This document shows positions 35,001 through 45,900 of a stretch of 64,000 nucleotides of DNA, in pieces. The stretch's first letter is position 1, and every line of letters starts with the position of its first letter. The notes beneath the pieces were generated by a model, which had not been told where the DNA came from, ran no database searches, and saw nothing but the letters and a program-made list of their open reading frames with translations. A program made the translations under genes and the position numbers. The stretch is from contig RPFO01000213.1 of assembly GCA_009746045.1 (NCBI GenBank), positions 11,811,553 through 11,875,552 on the forward strand, given 5' to 3'. The stretch comes from Mesostigma viride (Eukaryota; Streptophyta; Mesostigmatophyceae; Mesostigmatales; Mesostigmataceae).

Positions 35001-35875
35001 ACTCGGCACCGCGGATGAGCACAACCTTGCCGGCCACGTTTCCAGCAAACCCGGTGGGATAGCTGCCCGAGTCGATGACGGGAGGGAGGGAGAAAGCAGA
35101 AAATCGGGATATTACGAGTAGAGTTTCGGGAATTTAAGCATATACAAGCAGAAATTAAGGTAGGCCACTGCATGGACACACAAGCACGACGATATGAAGG
35201 ACAAATGAATGATAAATAAATTGAGGTGATGACAAAAGAACGGGCAGTGCAAGTTGACGTTGGGTAGTTGAACGCGCAGCCGTCAGGATTGGAAACAAGG
35301 CTTGGGCCGCAGGGGAAAGCCGCTGACCTCACGGTCGAGCCCGTGGACGTCACTTCACCCATGGTGGTGGTGGGGACCGTTGTCACCCCACACTTGTCAC
35401 GTTCTGGATCTGCTTCCTGTAACCGGACGGTGATTCGCGTTCCCGCGAATGCCGGCGGAAGCCGCGTCTGTGGCGATGCGGGCACACCCAGAGAAGGGGG
35501 CACACATGAAAGAGAAGACAACGTCAATCAAGTCGTTGGTGCGGGGGCGGAGCGCTCATGGATTGAAGCACAAACGCTAGGCATGGTCCGCTATTAACGG
35601 AAATTCTCCATTGCTATATCATGATGGGTCACCACGGCGTGACAGAGACCTTGCTGGGCAATAAAACTCGGCCTTCTCGCCGACGTTAGGGAGCACAGGG
35701 AATTTAACGACAATTGCATTCTGAGGTCGCAAAAAGGCTTAAGCTCCGACCTCACCTGGAAAGGTTGAGCCATGCAATCAATTTTCCTCCCGCCGGCGTA
35801 AAAGAAAGAGGATAGAGCATACGTTCTGCCAAGGAAGCAGGCCAGGAGTGCCAACAGGCAGAACGACGTGGCCAT
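17087..35875 (-). CDS. Type I membrane protein with four PA-type modules (14 exons)
   Basis: Proposed exons in order: 35875-35756, 35467-35259, 35062-34740, 32803-32653, 30923-30776, 28346-28266, 27726-27648, 25747-25628, 24041-23659, 22255-22060, 20724-20672, 20098-19898, 18613-18299 and 17401-17087. All junctions are GT-AG and phases close to give 897 residues. Residues 1-20 are a signal peptide. PA-like modules lie near 115-200 (GKVVLIRGAECQF, TAGATGVIFAEG), 318-400 (GKIVFVPDE, SAGALAVVYG, AELHIPYFWVLN), 500-600 (LAGAKAVFLINR, YVIPTFDIG) and 689-770 (IAVIKESDIV, GLGLIVLSTG, VGIPAFSIP). One helix spans 810-829; the tail holds NPL and a terminal EMYKFKVDK. PA domains usually sit on proteases or on plant vacuolar sorting receptors; no protease domain is seen, so a luminal receptor or sorting role is inferred. 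Least certain are the exon 5 acceptor and the weak donor of exon 2. Confidence 0.75.
17716..17881. repeat. Two-copy 83-bp tandem repeat
   Basis: GATAATGTTGACGTG starts at 17716 and again at 17799, with near-identical sequence through both units. It lies in the last intron of the PA-domain gene. Confidence 0.8.
18668..18808. repeat. 41-bp tandem repeat, about 3.4 copies
   Basis: Units containing GGTGGTTAGTTAATTTAATA follow each other without change, directly upstream (on the minus strand) of exon 13 of the PA-domain gene. Confidence 0.85.
19066..19112 (-). repeat. Decayed copy of the exon 13 acceptor edge
   Basis: On the minus strand this reads CAGATTGTCACCATCAAAGA, close to the true edge CAGATCGCCGTCATAAAGGA at about 18615. 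It lies in the intron before exon 13 and keeps the 3' splice-site AG and about 13 codons. Confidence 0.65.
19498..19750 (-). repeat. Two decayed copies of the exon 12 donor edge
   Basis: Segments 19498-19555 and 19692-19745 resemble 19898-19955, the 3' end of exon 12. The first still reads DKLDSPFDMPSLIVKDK, against DKLDSPFEGPALALTDK in the exon. Both are followed by GT. They sit in the intron after exon 12. Confidence 0.7.
20880..20945 (-). repeat. Decayed copy of the exon 10 donor edge (distal)
   Basis: The plus-strand text CACCGTTCACCAACGCAGGC matches the exon 10 3' edge at about 22057-22076. A second copy is at 21935-21995, and the 49-bp satellite lies exactly between the two copies. Confidence 0.7.
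21003..21905. repeat. 49-bp satellite, about 18 copies
   Basis: Each unit contains GAGCATGC, CTCCTGCATGCAACTG and TAGCTGTAAC, with point changes (CGACAAG/CCACAAG, GCTCC/GCCCC) and rare units with GTTTATAGCTG. Because 49 is not a multiple of three and the unit has no stop on the minus strand, all three minus frames stay open for hundreds of residues; those ORFs are artefacts. The array lies in the intron between exons 10 and 11 of the PA-domain gene. Confidence 0.95.
21935..21995 (-). repeat. Decayed copy of the exon 10 donor edge (proximal)
   Basis: It resembles 22051-22100 (GGCAGCCCCACGAG shared) and is followed by CCGTACCGATTT, which is also found after the distal copy at 20927-20938. So the two intronic copies share flank that the exon copy lacks. 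Confidence 0.7.
22436..22895. repeat. 34-bp purine-rich minisatellite, about 13 copies
   Basis: The unit is built around GAAGAATAGGAGTAAAAATT plus a GAGGAGGAAA block, with two units shortened near 22790-22830. It lies in the intron between exons 9 and 10 of the PA-domain gene and shows strong strand asymmetry (almost no pyrimidines except T on the plus strand). Confidence 0.95.
22917..23300. repeat. 9-bp minisatellite, about 41 copies
   Basis: Units of AGGAGGACA with scattered G, A or C variants run without gaps. The unit length is a multiple of three, so glycine/glutamine-, arginine/threonine- or proline/cysteine-rich ORFs appear on both strands; none is regarded as a gene. Confidence 0.95.
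24063..24136. repeat. 11-bp tandem repeat
   Basis: About seven copies of AAGATGCCAAG begin some 20 bp upstream (minus strand) of the exon 9 acceptor of the PA-domain gene, in the position of the polypyrimidine tract. Confidence 0.9.
25826..25875 (-). repeat. Decayed copy of the exon 8 acceptor edge (proximal)
   Basis: On the minus strand it reads CAGGCGAGCTCCACATCCC, then ACTCCTGGGTGCTTAACAT, parallel to CAGCCGAGCTCCACATTCC in the true exon at about 25750. A third, more diverged copy is at 26958-27008. Confidence 0.75.
25924..26661. mobile_element. 738-bp foldback element
   Basis: Both ends carry a hairpin of about 75 bp (centres near 25961 and 26619), and a related hairpin lies near 26220-26340. 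Segments 26000-26035 and 26548-26590 are inverted copies, as are 26155-26225 and 26330-26405, so the whole unit can fold back. Termini read AGTTAAGTAA on each strand. GGTTCAATTCC (minus, 26183-26193) and GGTTCGGTTCC (26366-26376) resemble a tRNA B box, but no T-arm pairs around them. It is non-coding and lies in the intron before exon 8 of the PA-domain gene. Confidence 0.75.
26662..26935. repeat. 12-bp degenerate minisatellite
   Basis: Words of the form AGCACAATAGG and AGCGCAATAGG repeat with many variants. It abuts the right end of the foldback element and lies in the same intron. Leucine/cysteine-rich minus ORFs here are repeat artefacts. Confidence 0.9.
26958..27008 (-). repeat. Decayed copy of the exon 8 acceptor edge (distal)
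   Basis: The plus-strand text AACCCAGGAGTAAGGAATCT, followed by CTGCACCTCAGCTGCAGGCA, parallels the start of exon 8. The copy at 25826 lies closer to the exon; the foldback and its satellite sit between them. Confidence 0.65.
28316..28520 (-). repeat. 85-bp tandem repeat including the 5' half of exon 6
   Basis: Units start at 28316, 28401 and 28486 (the last partial). Each contains the acceptor region and about 10 codons of exon 6 (GKIVFVPDE). The unit nearest the gene body (28266-28346) continues into a full exon. The copies keep an AG acceptor, but only the first is followed by the rest of the exon and a donor. Confidence 0.9.
28600..29870. other. Long intron segment without a gene
   Basis: This part of the intron between exons 5 and 6 of the PA-domain gene has no protein-like ORF. 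A GC-rich palindrome, GGGGGCTCCGCCCCCGA, lies at about 28619-28636; such words often mark transposon ends in green-algal genomes, but I could not find a matching far end. Confidence 0.45.
29886..30140. mobile_element. Foldback repeat with AT-rich centre
   Basis: Arms 29892-29950 and 30080-30136 are imperfect inverted repeats (GCGCAACCAGTATATAC against GTATATACTGGTTGCGC). About 130 bp of TATATACTGGC-like words separate them. It is non-coding and lies in the intron between exons 5 and 6 of the PA-domain gene. Confidence 0.75.
30345..30430 (+). repeat. LINE family 2 tail fragment
   Basis: GGCTACATGATCTCCCAACGGAGTCATGTTATCATTTAA (split here as a description: CTCCCAACGGAGTCATG plus an AT tail) repeats the 3' tails at about 5120 and 7810. 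Just before it a 20-bp phrase, GTTGGCAAGCGCCAAG, is duplicated. Confidence 0.65.
31897..31955. repeat. 10-bp tandem repeat
   Basis: About five copies of ACAGGACCAC occur in the intron between exons 4 and 5 of the PA-domain gene, next to the 7-bp satellite. Confidence 0.85.
32010..32590. repeat. 7-bp minisatellite, about 75 copies
   Basis: GGAGGCA repeats almost perfectly, with variant units (AAGAGGC, CAACAGG) at both ends. As 7 is not a multiple of three and the unit has no stops, several frames stay open on both strands, giving 220-330-residue heptapeptide-repeat ORFs that I do not treat as genes. The array is about 60 bp from exon 4 of the PA-domain gene, on its donor side. Confidence 0.95.
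33887..33927. repeat. Interstitial telomere-like motif
   Basis: TAAACCCTAAGAACTAGACC continues into CCTAAACCCTACACCCTAAA: four CCCTAA/CCCTAAA units with interruptions. The unit equals the plant and green-algal telomere repeat. It lies in the intron between exons 3 and 4 of the PA-domain gene. Confidence 0.6.
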
Positions 35876-36940
35876 GGTTTTCGAACAAACTGGCATTTTC
35901 TCTGAACAGTTGGCTTCCGGGCTATGCACCTATGGAGACTGCACCTTCACCCAGACTTCACGGAAGAGAATTGAGTTCGCCATACGCAAAAGCTGTTGTA
36001 GTTCGTTGTTGATTTGTGTATGCAAGCCAAGGAAAGCCTAGGCAGCCATTGTCGTCATTGGTTTGCGTCCTTCGGAATACGTGCGCACGTAGGGCAATGG
36101 GCATAGGATTTGCCAACTCAGGGGTACGTGGCGTCCGCACGGGCCGTCTGCACAATTCAGAGTTCAGGAGTCAGGTGGGCCGGAGAAGAATCTTGCCTGT
36201 CCTGACTCTGCGCATGTTAAGAGATTCTATTTTCCGCCCGTTCCGGTTTGACGAAGGTGTACAACATGTAGTACTAGTTTATATTGTTTTGACACGTGTA
36301 CTAGCAAAGTAAGCATGGCTTCTTTCTGGGTGATCGCCACTGACCAGGTGGTGCGTGGCGGCCCAGCATGGCGAGTTGGTGCCTTTGATCAGTATCATGC
36401 CGTTGCCACCTATGGCAGCCACCTATGGCAGCATAAACCCGCATGGTGGACGCGCCAAATTTGAACGCAACGCCAGGCATGTGACTTGAGAGTATAATCG
36501 CTTGCAACACATTCTTCCAAGGTTCCATGGCAGCCAAGGTAATCGCAAAGCCAGAGTGCCAGACACAAACCTCTACTGCTTTGCCAAGCTGTAAATATAG
36601 CCATCCAGTTATGTGGAGGAATAGCTTGCTCTTCATGTCGCAGGCTTCGCTACGCTGGTAGACATGAAGCAAAGTCGAGCAGCTAAGCATTCAAGAGATA
36701 GATGGAGATATACAGTGGGCTGAAACGCAGCCTACGTCCATGAGAAGACTTCTCGCGGCATGCTGCTCCGGAGTACTGCTTTCGTGACCATGAAATATGC
36801 CGCTATGCCAGCGAATCCTGATGAGCGCAATCCTTGACGAGGAAGATACCAGTGTGGAGGTAACCAGAATTGCCTGGGCCCCCTCCGCATTATCCAACGA
36901 TCGGGCCTGCTTTCCCGTTTAGATTTCCTGTTCGCTGCAG
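35876..36940. promoter_or_regulatory. Divergent intergenic spacer (shared upstream region)
   Basis: The PA-domain gene starts leftward at 35875 and the separase gene rightward at 36941, so 1065 bp must hold both promoters and 5' UTRs. I find no clear TATA box, CpG-like island or repeat; CCTATGGCAGC is duplicated at 36410-36432. A TTCGCTGCAG acceptor-like word sits directly before the separase ATG, so a 5' UTR intron ending at 36940 is possible. Confidence 0.55.
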
Positions 36941-39900
36941 ATGCCGCAGCATGCCGTGCCATCCGGCAGTGATGGTGGTAGCGACGTTGATCTTGAGCCA
37001 CTCCTGCAGCGGCTGAAAAGTGCTTCGGGGGAGCCGGACTTCAAGGCCATCTACTCGGAATGCGTGAAAAGATTAACTCCCGTGCTTTGCCAAGTAGGCG
37101 CCACGGAGAAACCGAAGAAACACGCGATATCTATTTTGGCTCGAGAATTTACCCCATTCCTTGTCCAGCTCGCAAAGCACTCGCTCCTTCGCCTAGCCTC
37201 CGCCGAGGATGCGTTGGCAGGCCCATCGCTGGTCAACATCGCTGTGCTTGCCATTGATGGTCTGGAAAGGCTCAGATCGTCGCTCGTCGGTCGTCCGTTG
37301 GAGGTAGAATTCCAGAGATATGCCCTCATCCGCCGCCTTGCTGCGCTCAAGCTGAACGCAGAAGCCCTCGGTCAGGGCTGGCTGCTGCATGTGTCCCTCT
37401 GCCGCGAGCTGGGCAGAACGAACTTACCGTGCAGCGACTTGACCGGGGTCGGTTCCGGTGATGCCTGTGACGTCATCGCTGCCCCGGCCGCGGGAAAGGA
37501 GAGCAAGGAGTCCGTAATGCTGGTCGTTGGATGCGTCACCAGCCTGGTGCTTTGCTCAGCGGAGACAGGGAGTAGCCCCGCTGGTCCGCATACGGCTCCC
37601 GGCAAGATCGCCACCCTGCTGACCAGTGTGGAGCCGTGGCTGAGGTAAGCTCGGACATGCATCGGCAACATCGAGAGCGTTGGTAAATTTTCAGAGAAAG
37701 GGATAAGCATTTCAAATGAAGAATGTTGTACGCATCCTGATGGTGTATATATATAACTATATATAACCTGATGGCTGATGGCGGTTGATGGCATATAATT
37801 CTATTAGAGTATATATATATATTTAACCTGCAACTAGAATCCGCAAGCTTGAGTTTTGCACGCTCATCTCCTTGTCCCAAGTATGGCTTCCAGTATTTGC
37901 CCCCTGTTTCCTATCTTGACAGCTCTTGATTAGATGGCCGTGTACATAAGAGGACATCGTACTTAATTGAGATAACTAATTCTGAGCAGGATGGCCAGGA
38001 GCCTTGGTTGGCAGTCACCTGTCATCTTGCTCCATGCCACATTCACTCAGCAGTCTCCTCCTCGCTAGAGGCTGCCCCAGCCTACCTTAACTGATCCCCT
38101 CAAGGGCCATTGGACGCCTATGGCGACAAAGCTCCATTATCTATTTTGACATTGAGCATTTCGACTTCTGACCAGATTTTTTTGGTTTCCTCCTCCTCCT
38201 CCTCCTCCTCCTCCTCCTCCTCCTCCTCCTCCTCCTCCTCCTCCTCCTCCTCCTCCTCCTCCTCCTCCTCCTCCTCCTCCTCCTCCTCCTCCTCCTCCTC
38301 CTCCTCCTCCTCCTCCTCCTCCTCCTCCTCCTCCTCCTCCTCCTCCTCCTCCTCCTCCTCCTCCTCCTCCTCCTCCTGATTTCTGTTGCCTTCATCTCGG
38401 TATCTGAGGAGCGGTGAAGCATGGGAAACATATTGAAAGGAGTTTAGGCAATATGTACCAACTCTGCTCCCATAAGGTGAGAACTGGCAACCTTTGTACA
38501 CCATGGGCAGCCTCTTCACACTAACGACAGCTACCAAATGTAACCAAAAAACTGGTATGACGTCTGCAGGCAGCTGGATCCTGATGCCCAGCCCAAGCAC
38601 CGTGAGTCCCTCTTCCGTGCCGCCTTCAAGTTCTGTGCACACGCGTTGCAGCGGGTAGCAACCCCACCGGCACCGTCGCGGCGGGTACTAAACACCCCAG
38701 CATCGTCCCAGCGGGTAGTGGATCCCCCATGCACCCACGACGACGTGGCCCTTACTGCAGATGCCAGTAACCAAAGTCTTCTCGACCTGTGCCGCTCTGT
38801 GCTGCAGCTGTGCTGCCGCGTGCCGGGCTGCCGGGCCTCCTTCGCCCAGGTGTGCTGATCGTGGACCGTCCAGCATGACAGTAGGCTTGCTAGGCATCTC
38901 AGCCCGTTGGTAGCTTCATGAGAGTGAAGCTTCATGAAAGTGTACACATTGCTCGTGATTCAAAGATTGCATTGTTAGCTGTCAACGGACGCAAGTGAGG
39001 TATGCAATGCTTACCGCATCCATCTATTACCCTCCCTCACACTTACAAATTTTGCTTGCTCCGTGTACGTCGAGCCTGAGCTGTCCCTTGCAACCACGCA
39101 GGTGGTCGTCAAGCTGAGCTCCAGCGGCAAGGGTGATGCGGGGGGCAGCAGCATCAGAGCATCATCGCTGTCCCTGGGCATCTATGAGGCCGCCATCACC
39201 ATTCTTCTAAAGGTATGCAATTTGTACACAAATAGAGCCAACATGTCGCCCTAAGCAGTGTGTTGTCTCGACATGGTAGCAAGAAACAACGACCGTTGCA
39301 GGCACTGCTTTCAACACTTAACTGCTAGCACACATGCTGCCACAACATACGCGATGTGTGCGGATAGAGCGTCATACAACATTTAAAATGATATCGTGAT
39401 CACTGGCCAGTATGGCGTGTTGAGAACAGAAGCACGTGCGCTGCTACGATGCTGGGAAGCATGGAGCGAGGAAGGCTGATAATCAGTTAGTATCATCAAC
39501 TGATAGGCACGGAAAGCAACGTTGGTCCCTACAGACTACCCATTACTGGCAGGTTGTCACCAGTGTTGGGCGTAAATGGGTTAATTTAAGTCGAGACGTA
39601 AATTTAAGTCTTAAATTACGCTTAATTTAAGTTTAATTTAAGTCCAACAAAACAAGGACCTAAGGGCTTAATTTACGTATGAGATTTTAAGTCGTAAATT
39701 GGACGTAAACGCGTAACTTAAACACGTGGTGTGCGCATGCGGGAGCCGCAACGCGCTTACGCGCACGACTGGAAGTCTTGAAAAGCCAGGCGGCCAGGTG
39801 TCCCACCCCGTCCCGCACCGCCTGGCCTACGTAAGTCGACTGTCGTCGATCGTGCCAACGGCAACAGCCGAGTACACGCCTTATCATTTAATAAAGTCTT

Positions 39901-42900
39901 ATTTTAAGTCTTAAAATTGAAGGTTAATTCCAGACGTAAATGTAAGTTTAATTTACGTCTACTTTAATTTAAGTCCGCCGATTCTGCATTTAATTTACGT
40001 TTAATTTAAATCACCCCCAAAACCACTACCCTGGTTGTCACCCGAATGAGATCTAGAACTTATGAGTCAATACACGGCTATCTCTCAACAGCATCTCGCA
40101 AGCCTACGGTGTGCTAGTAGGCTTAGATAATTTGCCTGCCTGATTGTTCTGTTTCTTGTGCTCATTATTGGGCATCACATGAATCTGGGATCTCCTGCAT
40201 CTCATGCACTTGGCGGGCGGGCGGGCGGGCGGGCGGGCGGGATGGCTGGCAGGTAGGTAGGCTGGATACCGCGGAAAAGTCACACAAATTTATCTTGTAT
40301 TGGCACATCAAGAGTTCCTTCATTCCTGCATTTGTGTCAACCCTCAGAACCACTGTTGCAATGGTTCTCTTGGCCCCACGTGCACCGCACAGCTGCATCT
40401 ATAATCAATCACAGCCTCTGTCTCCTTTTACAATGCTCACTGCCCCCTGGCTATGGCGATGTATAAGCATCACACACTACCTTGAGCTACATGCGCATCC
40501 TGTTTGCTGCGACATTAAAAAAATGGCCCATGGCAGTATTGGCAGGCGTCACACAGAGCAGTCCATTGATTTTACAGTTGTCAAGGTTCTTGTGATGGTT
40601 TCGCCTCATAGGCTACACTTGTTAGTCTTCACTCTCTCGTCCTCTGGGCTAATCCTTCCTTTTCGTATCACGTTTATACATACTTGTTAGACTTTCGCCC
40701 TCTGGAGTAATCCTGCCGTTTGTATCACGTTTACATATTTTACATTGCAATGATGACCACATGCCGCAGGAGGATCAGGGTACGGGCGACCACCGGGCCA
40801 CCCTCCTTCCGCCCCTGCTGGGGGCCTATGCATCGCTGGCACAAGCTGGGGGGAATGATGCTGTCATCCGGGCGACCGCCTTCCTGGCATCTTCAAGAGC
40901 CACTATGGCACAGTCCAAGGTATCATTCCTGGTTTCAGTGGCACATGGAAATTATCATCCTTCCTTTCCCAACCCGGAAGTTAGGTGCTCTCGATTGAGC
41001 TGGCTTTGGACCCATGCGGCACATGCATGTGCAAGAAGAGAGTGCTTTCAGTCTAAAGTAAGTAAATCCACCTTTGTCAAGAGATGCCTATCTCTGCAGC
41101 GTGCTACAAGTAGTATTGCAACTCTACTTAGGTATGCATATGATCAATTCTCCTCATTATTCCATCACATGCCTCTCTAGATACCTTTGAGCTCATGGTA
41201 GGCAAGCGTTGCTCGCGAGGACATGCCACCTCTCTTACCTTACGCATGCGCGCAAGTTTCTGACGACATGGCAGGACTTGCCGTGGCCTTGACCTTTTTT
41301 CCTTTGCCATTTTGACAGGACCCCATGGATAACTGGGTGGCTGCCATTGCGGCGTTCTACCAAGCGGGGCTGGTGGTGGCCGCCCTTGGAGCCAGAGCAC
41401 TCTTGTGTGCTGGCCACGAGGACCTGAGGGAAAGAAAGGTGGTGCTGGACGCAGGTGGCAGTGACCCAGAGCACCAGCCCGATGCCCAGGGCAAGGGGGA
41501 CAAGCGGAGGAAACCGGTAGGAAGCACTGCTTCAGGTGTGCCAGCATCAGGACCGGCCAAGGGACACGACCATGACTTGGCTTGTGCGGCACTCAAGGAT
41601 GACAGGGTGAATGAGGCGATGGCTGCACTCGACGCAGCCTGTGCCTCGATCCAGAGCGCATCAGGCCAAGACTCCTCATGCACACACAAAGGACAGCGGG
41701 CCAGGGGTGGGGGGCAGTCTGATGCCCCTTGTGGCCATTCGAGTGAGGTATGTCGGGCAGGGCCTTTGAAGGACAGCCACAATCGCTTGAACCGGGCAGC
41801 AGGCGGTTTTGAGCCAGACATGCCGGCTGGTAAGGGAGGCATCAAGGAGGGGAGCAAAGGCACAAAGGAGGGGACCAAAAGCGCGGCATACCAGCCACTG
41901 AACAGCCATTGCCCATCAGGTGACGGCTGCCAGGACTCTATCGGCCCAGAGATGGCAAAATGCTGGCGGCAGGGCAGCACCCTCGCAAGTGCCCTCCGTG
42001 CGCATGACTGGCTGCGCCGGGTCGTGACGCCGGTGGTCGAGTCGCGCTGGAAAGCGCTCCTAGTTGAGGGTGGCAGCGCTTTAGACGATGGGGGCATGGA
42101 ACAAGGGCTACAGTCAGGACGGCATAAGGACCGAGGTGTGGTTGTGGGGCGGCAGGGGAAGGGGGAAAGCGACGAATCAGGCCTTCTGGAGGCTGACGCG
42201 AGCGGTCTGCCCCGCGTTTTGTCCCGGGCTCTGTGCATCGGCGTGCAGGTGCTGCTCTGGGAGAGTGATGCGGCAAGGGATAACAGGTATGTCCCTGCAG
42301 ATCGCATCCATACCCTACCACAAGTGTTTTTCTCAGGATTGCGTCATGAATATGAGCATCCTGCATGCCTTACTCACGTTACTAGCACCCATATCCTGGT
42401 TCAGGTCGGCACAATCGCTATTGCTTGTACTAGCTGCCAATGGTAGAAATGCTCACATGCTACCAGCCACGCATAACAATCGCATGGGTTGTTTCCCTCA
42501 CACGCCGCCATGACGCCAGTGCCATCCACCCTCTCCTTGACTTGCAACCCCTTTTGATCCCGTCGCATGCCCCCCATCCTTCCCCATGTTGTTTCCCTCC
42601 TCGTTTTCTCCTTCGCATCCCCCCTCCAAGCTTTTCCCTTCAGCATTTCCTTCTATGGCCAGCCTCCTAGCTACCCAGTCATAAGCGCTGACCTGCTCTG
42701 GCATGCATCACACACGCCCTCGTGTCCCACACATGCCTAAATGCTGTCCTCCCACACCCAACCACAGAATTTCTGATGCATCACATCTCTTGTCGTCTGT
42801 TCTCAACACATCATCTGTTCGCGTCGACTCATCACTTCTCACCATTTCTCTCTTATCCCTTTTTTGATGCCTGGTCTGTGCTCGCTCATCTACCCACAGC

Positions 42901-45900
42901 GACGAGGGTCGCACCACCGAGCTCAAGAGCTTCAGGTCATCTGTCGCCGCCGGCGCTACCACTGGGCTCTACCTGGAGCTAGCCGCTTCTGGTCTCCTGC
43001 GCTCAGAGGTGCGTCCTTCACGCACAGCAGGTAGCAGCTCCTTTTCACACAAATCTTTTGCATTTAGTTATCTTTCCGCCTTCCTCCCTGATAAACCCAT
43101 CCATAAATCCATTTTAAAGGTGGACCGTAGGTTCCAACCGTACCCAGGGGGGCGTTGCGCAATCCTATGTACAGACATCTAGAATAAGCTTGTGATAGCT
43201 AAGATGAACAGGGGGGCATTGCGCAATCATATGTACAGACATCTAGAATAAGCTTGTGATAGCTAAAGGGGGGCGTTGCGCAATCCTATGTACAGACATC
43301 TAGAATAAGCTTGTGATAGCTAAGATGAACAGACGGTCTCATCGACAAGCGCGTGTACGACACGCGATTCTAATTCTTCTTCTGCAAGCTGGCAAGTGAC
43401 AGTCATTGCAGCAGCTAAAAGGAGGCATGGACTCCCAGGAGGGGCCTGGGCGCCTGGCTGGACTTTCTCCCACATTTTTTCGCATGAGAAGGGATGTCAC
43501 GCCCTTGGATCCCTTGCTTTCCAAGGTCCCCGTCAAACAGATAAGTTTTGCTATTTTTGAGATTGCCATGTCTGCGTGTGGCTGTTGTCAGGCAAACTTA
43601 AGCCTAAAATATATATAACTTGAGCTAGCCACTTGCAATAATCAAGCTGACTGTACAGGCCAACTTGCTGATAGTGTTTCCCGTTGGCCGTAAAATACAG
43701 CTTCAGAAACTTTGTTTGTGGCCATGGCTTGGTACGGAAGTTGCCAACCCCCCTTGGGCTCCATGTCTGGATTTTGGGCATTGGGCCAGGTTCAGTCTTA
43801 GCGGGGCGCGCCAGGTGGCGCCAAGATCCTGGCGCCGGGCACCGAATGTAACCGACGCTGCACCTTAACAAGATTTTGCCACACTGCTGTGACCATGTTC
43901 CTCCAGCAACCCCTGCAGGGCGCGGCATCCCTGCTGGTCTCGCTCGCCCGAAGCCCCAGCATCGGCAACGAGGTCGGCCAGTGGCTGCTCTCGGCCGCGT
44001 ACAACATGGGCGTGGAGGCCTTCAACGCAAAGAGATACGACCTGGTACGTGAACAAGATACAGCCTGGAATAATACAGTCTGCCATATGACCGAGTAGGT
44101 CAGGTCTACTACTGTGGGCCTGGTATGTATGGCCTGCTAGTCGGCCAGGTAGGTCTGGTCTATTAGGGGTGGTAGGCGTGACCCGTTACGGGGCCATACC
44201 ATCATTCTCTGCCTATTTGCATGCGAATCCATCGTGCCATCACCTGGAAATAATCATGACACCTGACGGGTGCTGCAGGAATCGAAATGATTTTGTTGAG
44301 GAAGGAAAACGCCTCACATGCCTGAAAGGGAAAGATTGCTTTGCGCATTGTATGGGTTCGCATTATATGGGTTCAGGTTTGCTAATTATATGGTAGTGTT
44401 ATGTGTGTAATAGCATAGTAGTTTAATGATACCGCATTCCCACCTGGACATCTCTTTATGTAAATATTTGTGTGCAGGCTGCCATCCCACTCAAGGCCGT
44501 GCACAACATCGTGCTGGACAAATGGGCAGCTCTCCAGCCTGGCGAGGCCCCACAGCAAACCAGAGGTCCGACTGCCCAAGGTTCCCATAGTAATGCCCGC
44601 ACCGGCCACGACTCTTCCAGAGATGCCGATGCCCAAGGAACCCCTGCCGCGGGACAGGTGGCAGCAGCAGACGCCACGAGGGTGCGAGCGTACGCCGAGT
44701 GCCTGTGCCGCATGGGCCTGGTGACGGATGCAGCACAAGCGCTTGCGGCTGGCATCCACGGCTGGGGCCAAGCAGCCCTCGGGAAACGGGGCCCTGAGGA
44801 AGCACCGCAGAGCCCCCGGTCGGTGGCAGCCAAGGGCGGCACTGGGGCCACTAGGGATGCGGGGGGGGCACTGGTGACTGGTGGCAGCGTCGAGAGCCTG
44901 CGCATCCTTCTGGAGCAATTCACCAAGGTAACTATAAACTACGACTACAGCCAGGTGGTTGCCAAGGACCATATCTGTCTCTAGAAGCAGACATGAGCTA
45001 TTGACATACCACCACTATAAGTGACTATAATGGACATACTACTATAAAGTGACGCTCCAGAACTATGAAACTGATCTGTGTAGCAAGGTGGCCAACAGGG
45101 ATCTGTCCAGTGCCGGGCATGAGCTATTCGTGTTAGTATCCGTGTTAGTCAGTATCCGTGTTTGTGATCCGTGATGAAATGTGCTACTGTGCCTATGTAC
45201 CCATGGCTGGCTGCGTACATCTGTAGTCCATGCAGCTAAGTCATCTCTCCTTTATGTCCTCCATCCTGTGCAGGTGGGGGTGCTCGCCCATCGGCAAGAG
45301 CAACCAGAAGCTGAGACCAGCAGTGGCCAGCGGGCAGCAGGTGCATCCAAGACCACAGGTCCGCCGGCATCCGTTGCTGATCCAGGGCGACCGCCGTGTC
45401 TCCTGGACACGTTGCAGCAGATGGCGCCACGCTTGCCCGAAGACAGCCTGCTCTACCTTGCAAAGGAGGTGCGTGCTACGTGCATGTCATTGCAGCATGC
45501 GAACTCAAAAGCCTGACTTCTTGTCCTCGAACAATGAACTTTAGGATGCATTGACGGCGTTCATGTTGCCGCGATTGTTGGTATTTTGCCTTGTTGATGT
45601 TTTGCGAATTTGGGGGGGTTCCCCTCAAACACTTGAAACAGTTGGCGGCGGACCGGTCTACTACAGCCGAAAATGCACTTTTCGGAAAATTATTTAATTT
45701 TTGGCTTAGATGACGTTTGGTTTTGACCCGTAATTCCCGAAATCGGACATCTTTGGGCACTTTAGAGGCTGATCCTGAATGCTCTCATCGAGATCTATCG
45801 ATTGCGCTACTTATACTTGAGATTGAACCCCCCCTCATGCCCCCCTGTCCAACTACCCATTCTTTACTTACGGCTTGGTTGGCGTCAATGATTGACGTCA

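Noticed and set aside
38110..38642. Polyserine and polyglutamate ORFs
   Set aside because: A pure TCC microsatellite in separase intron 1.
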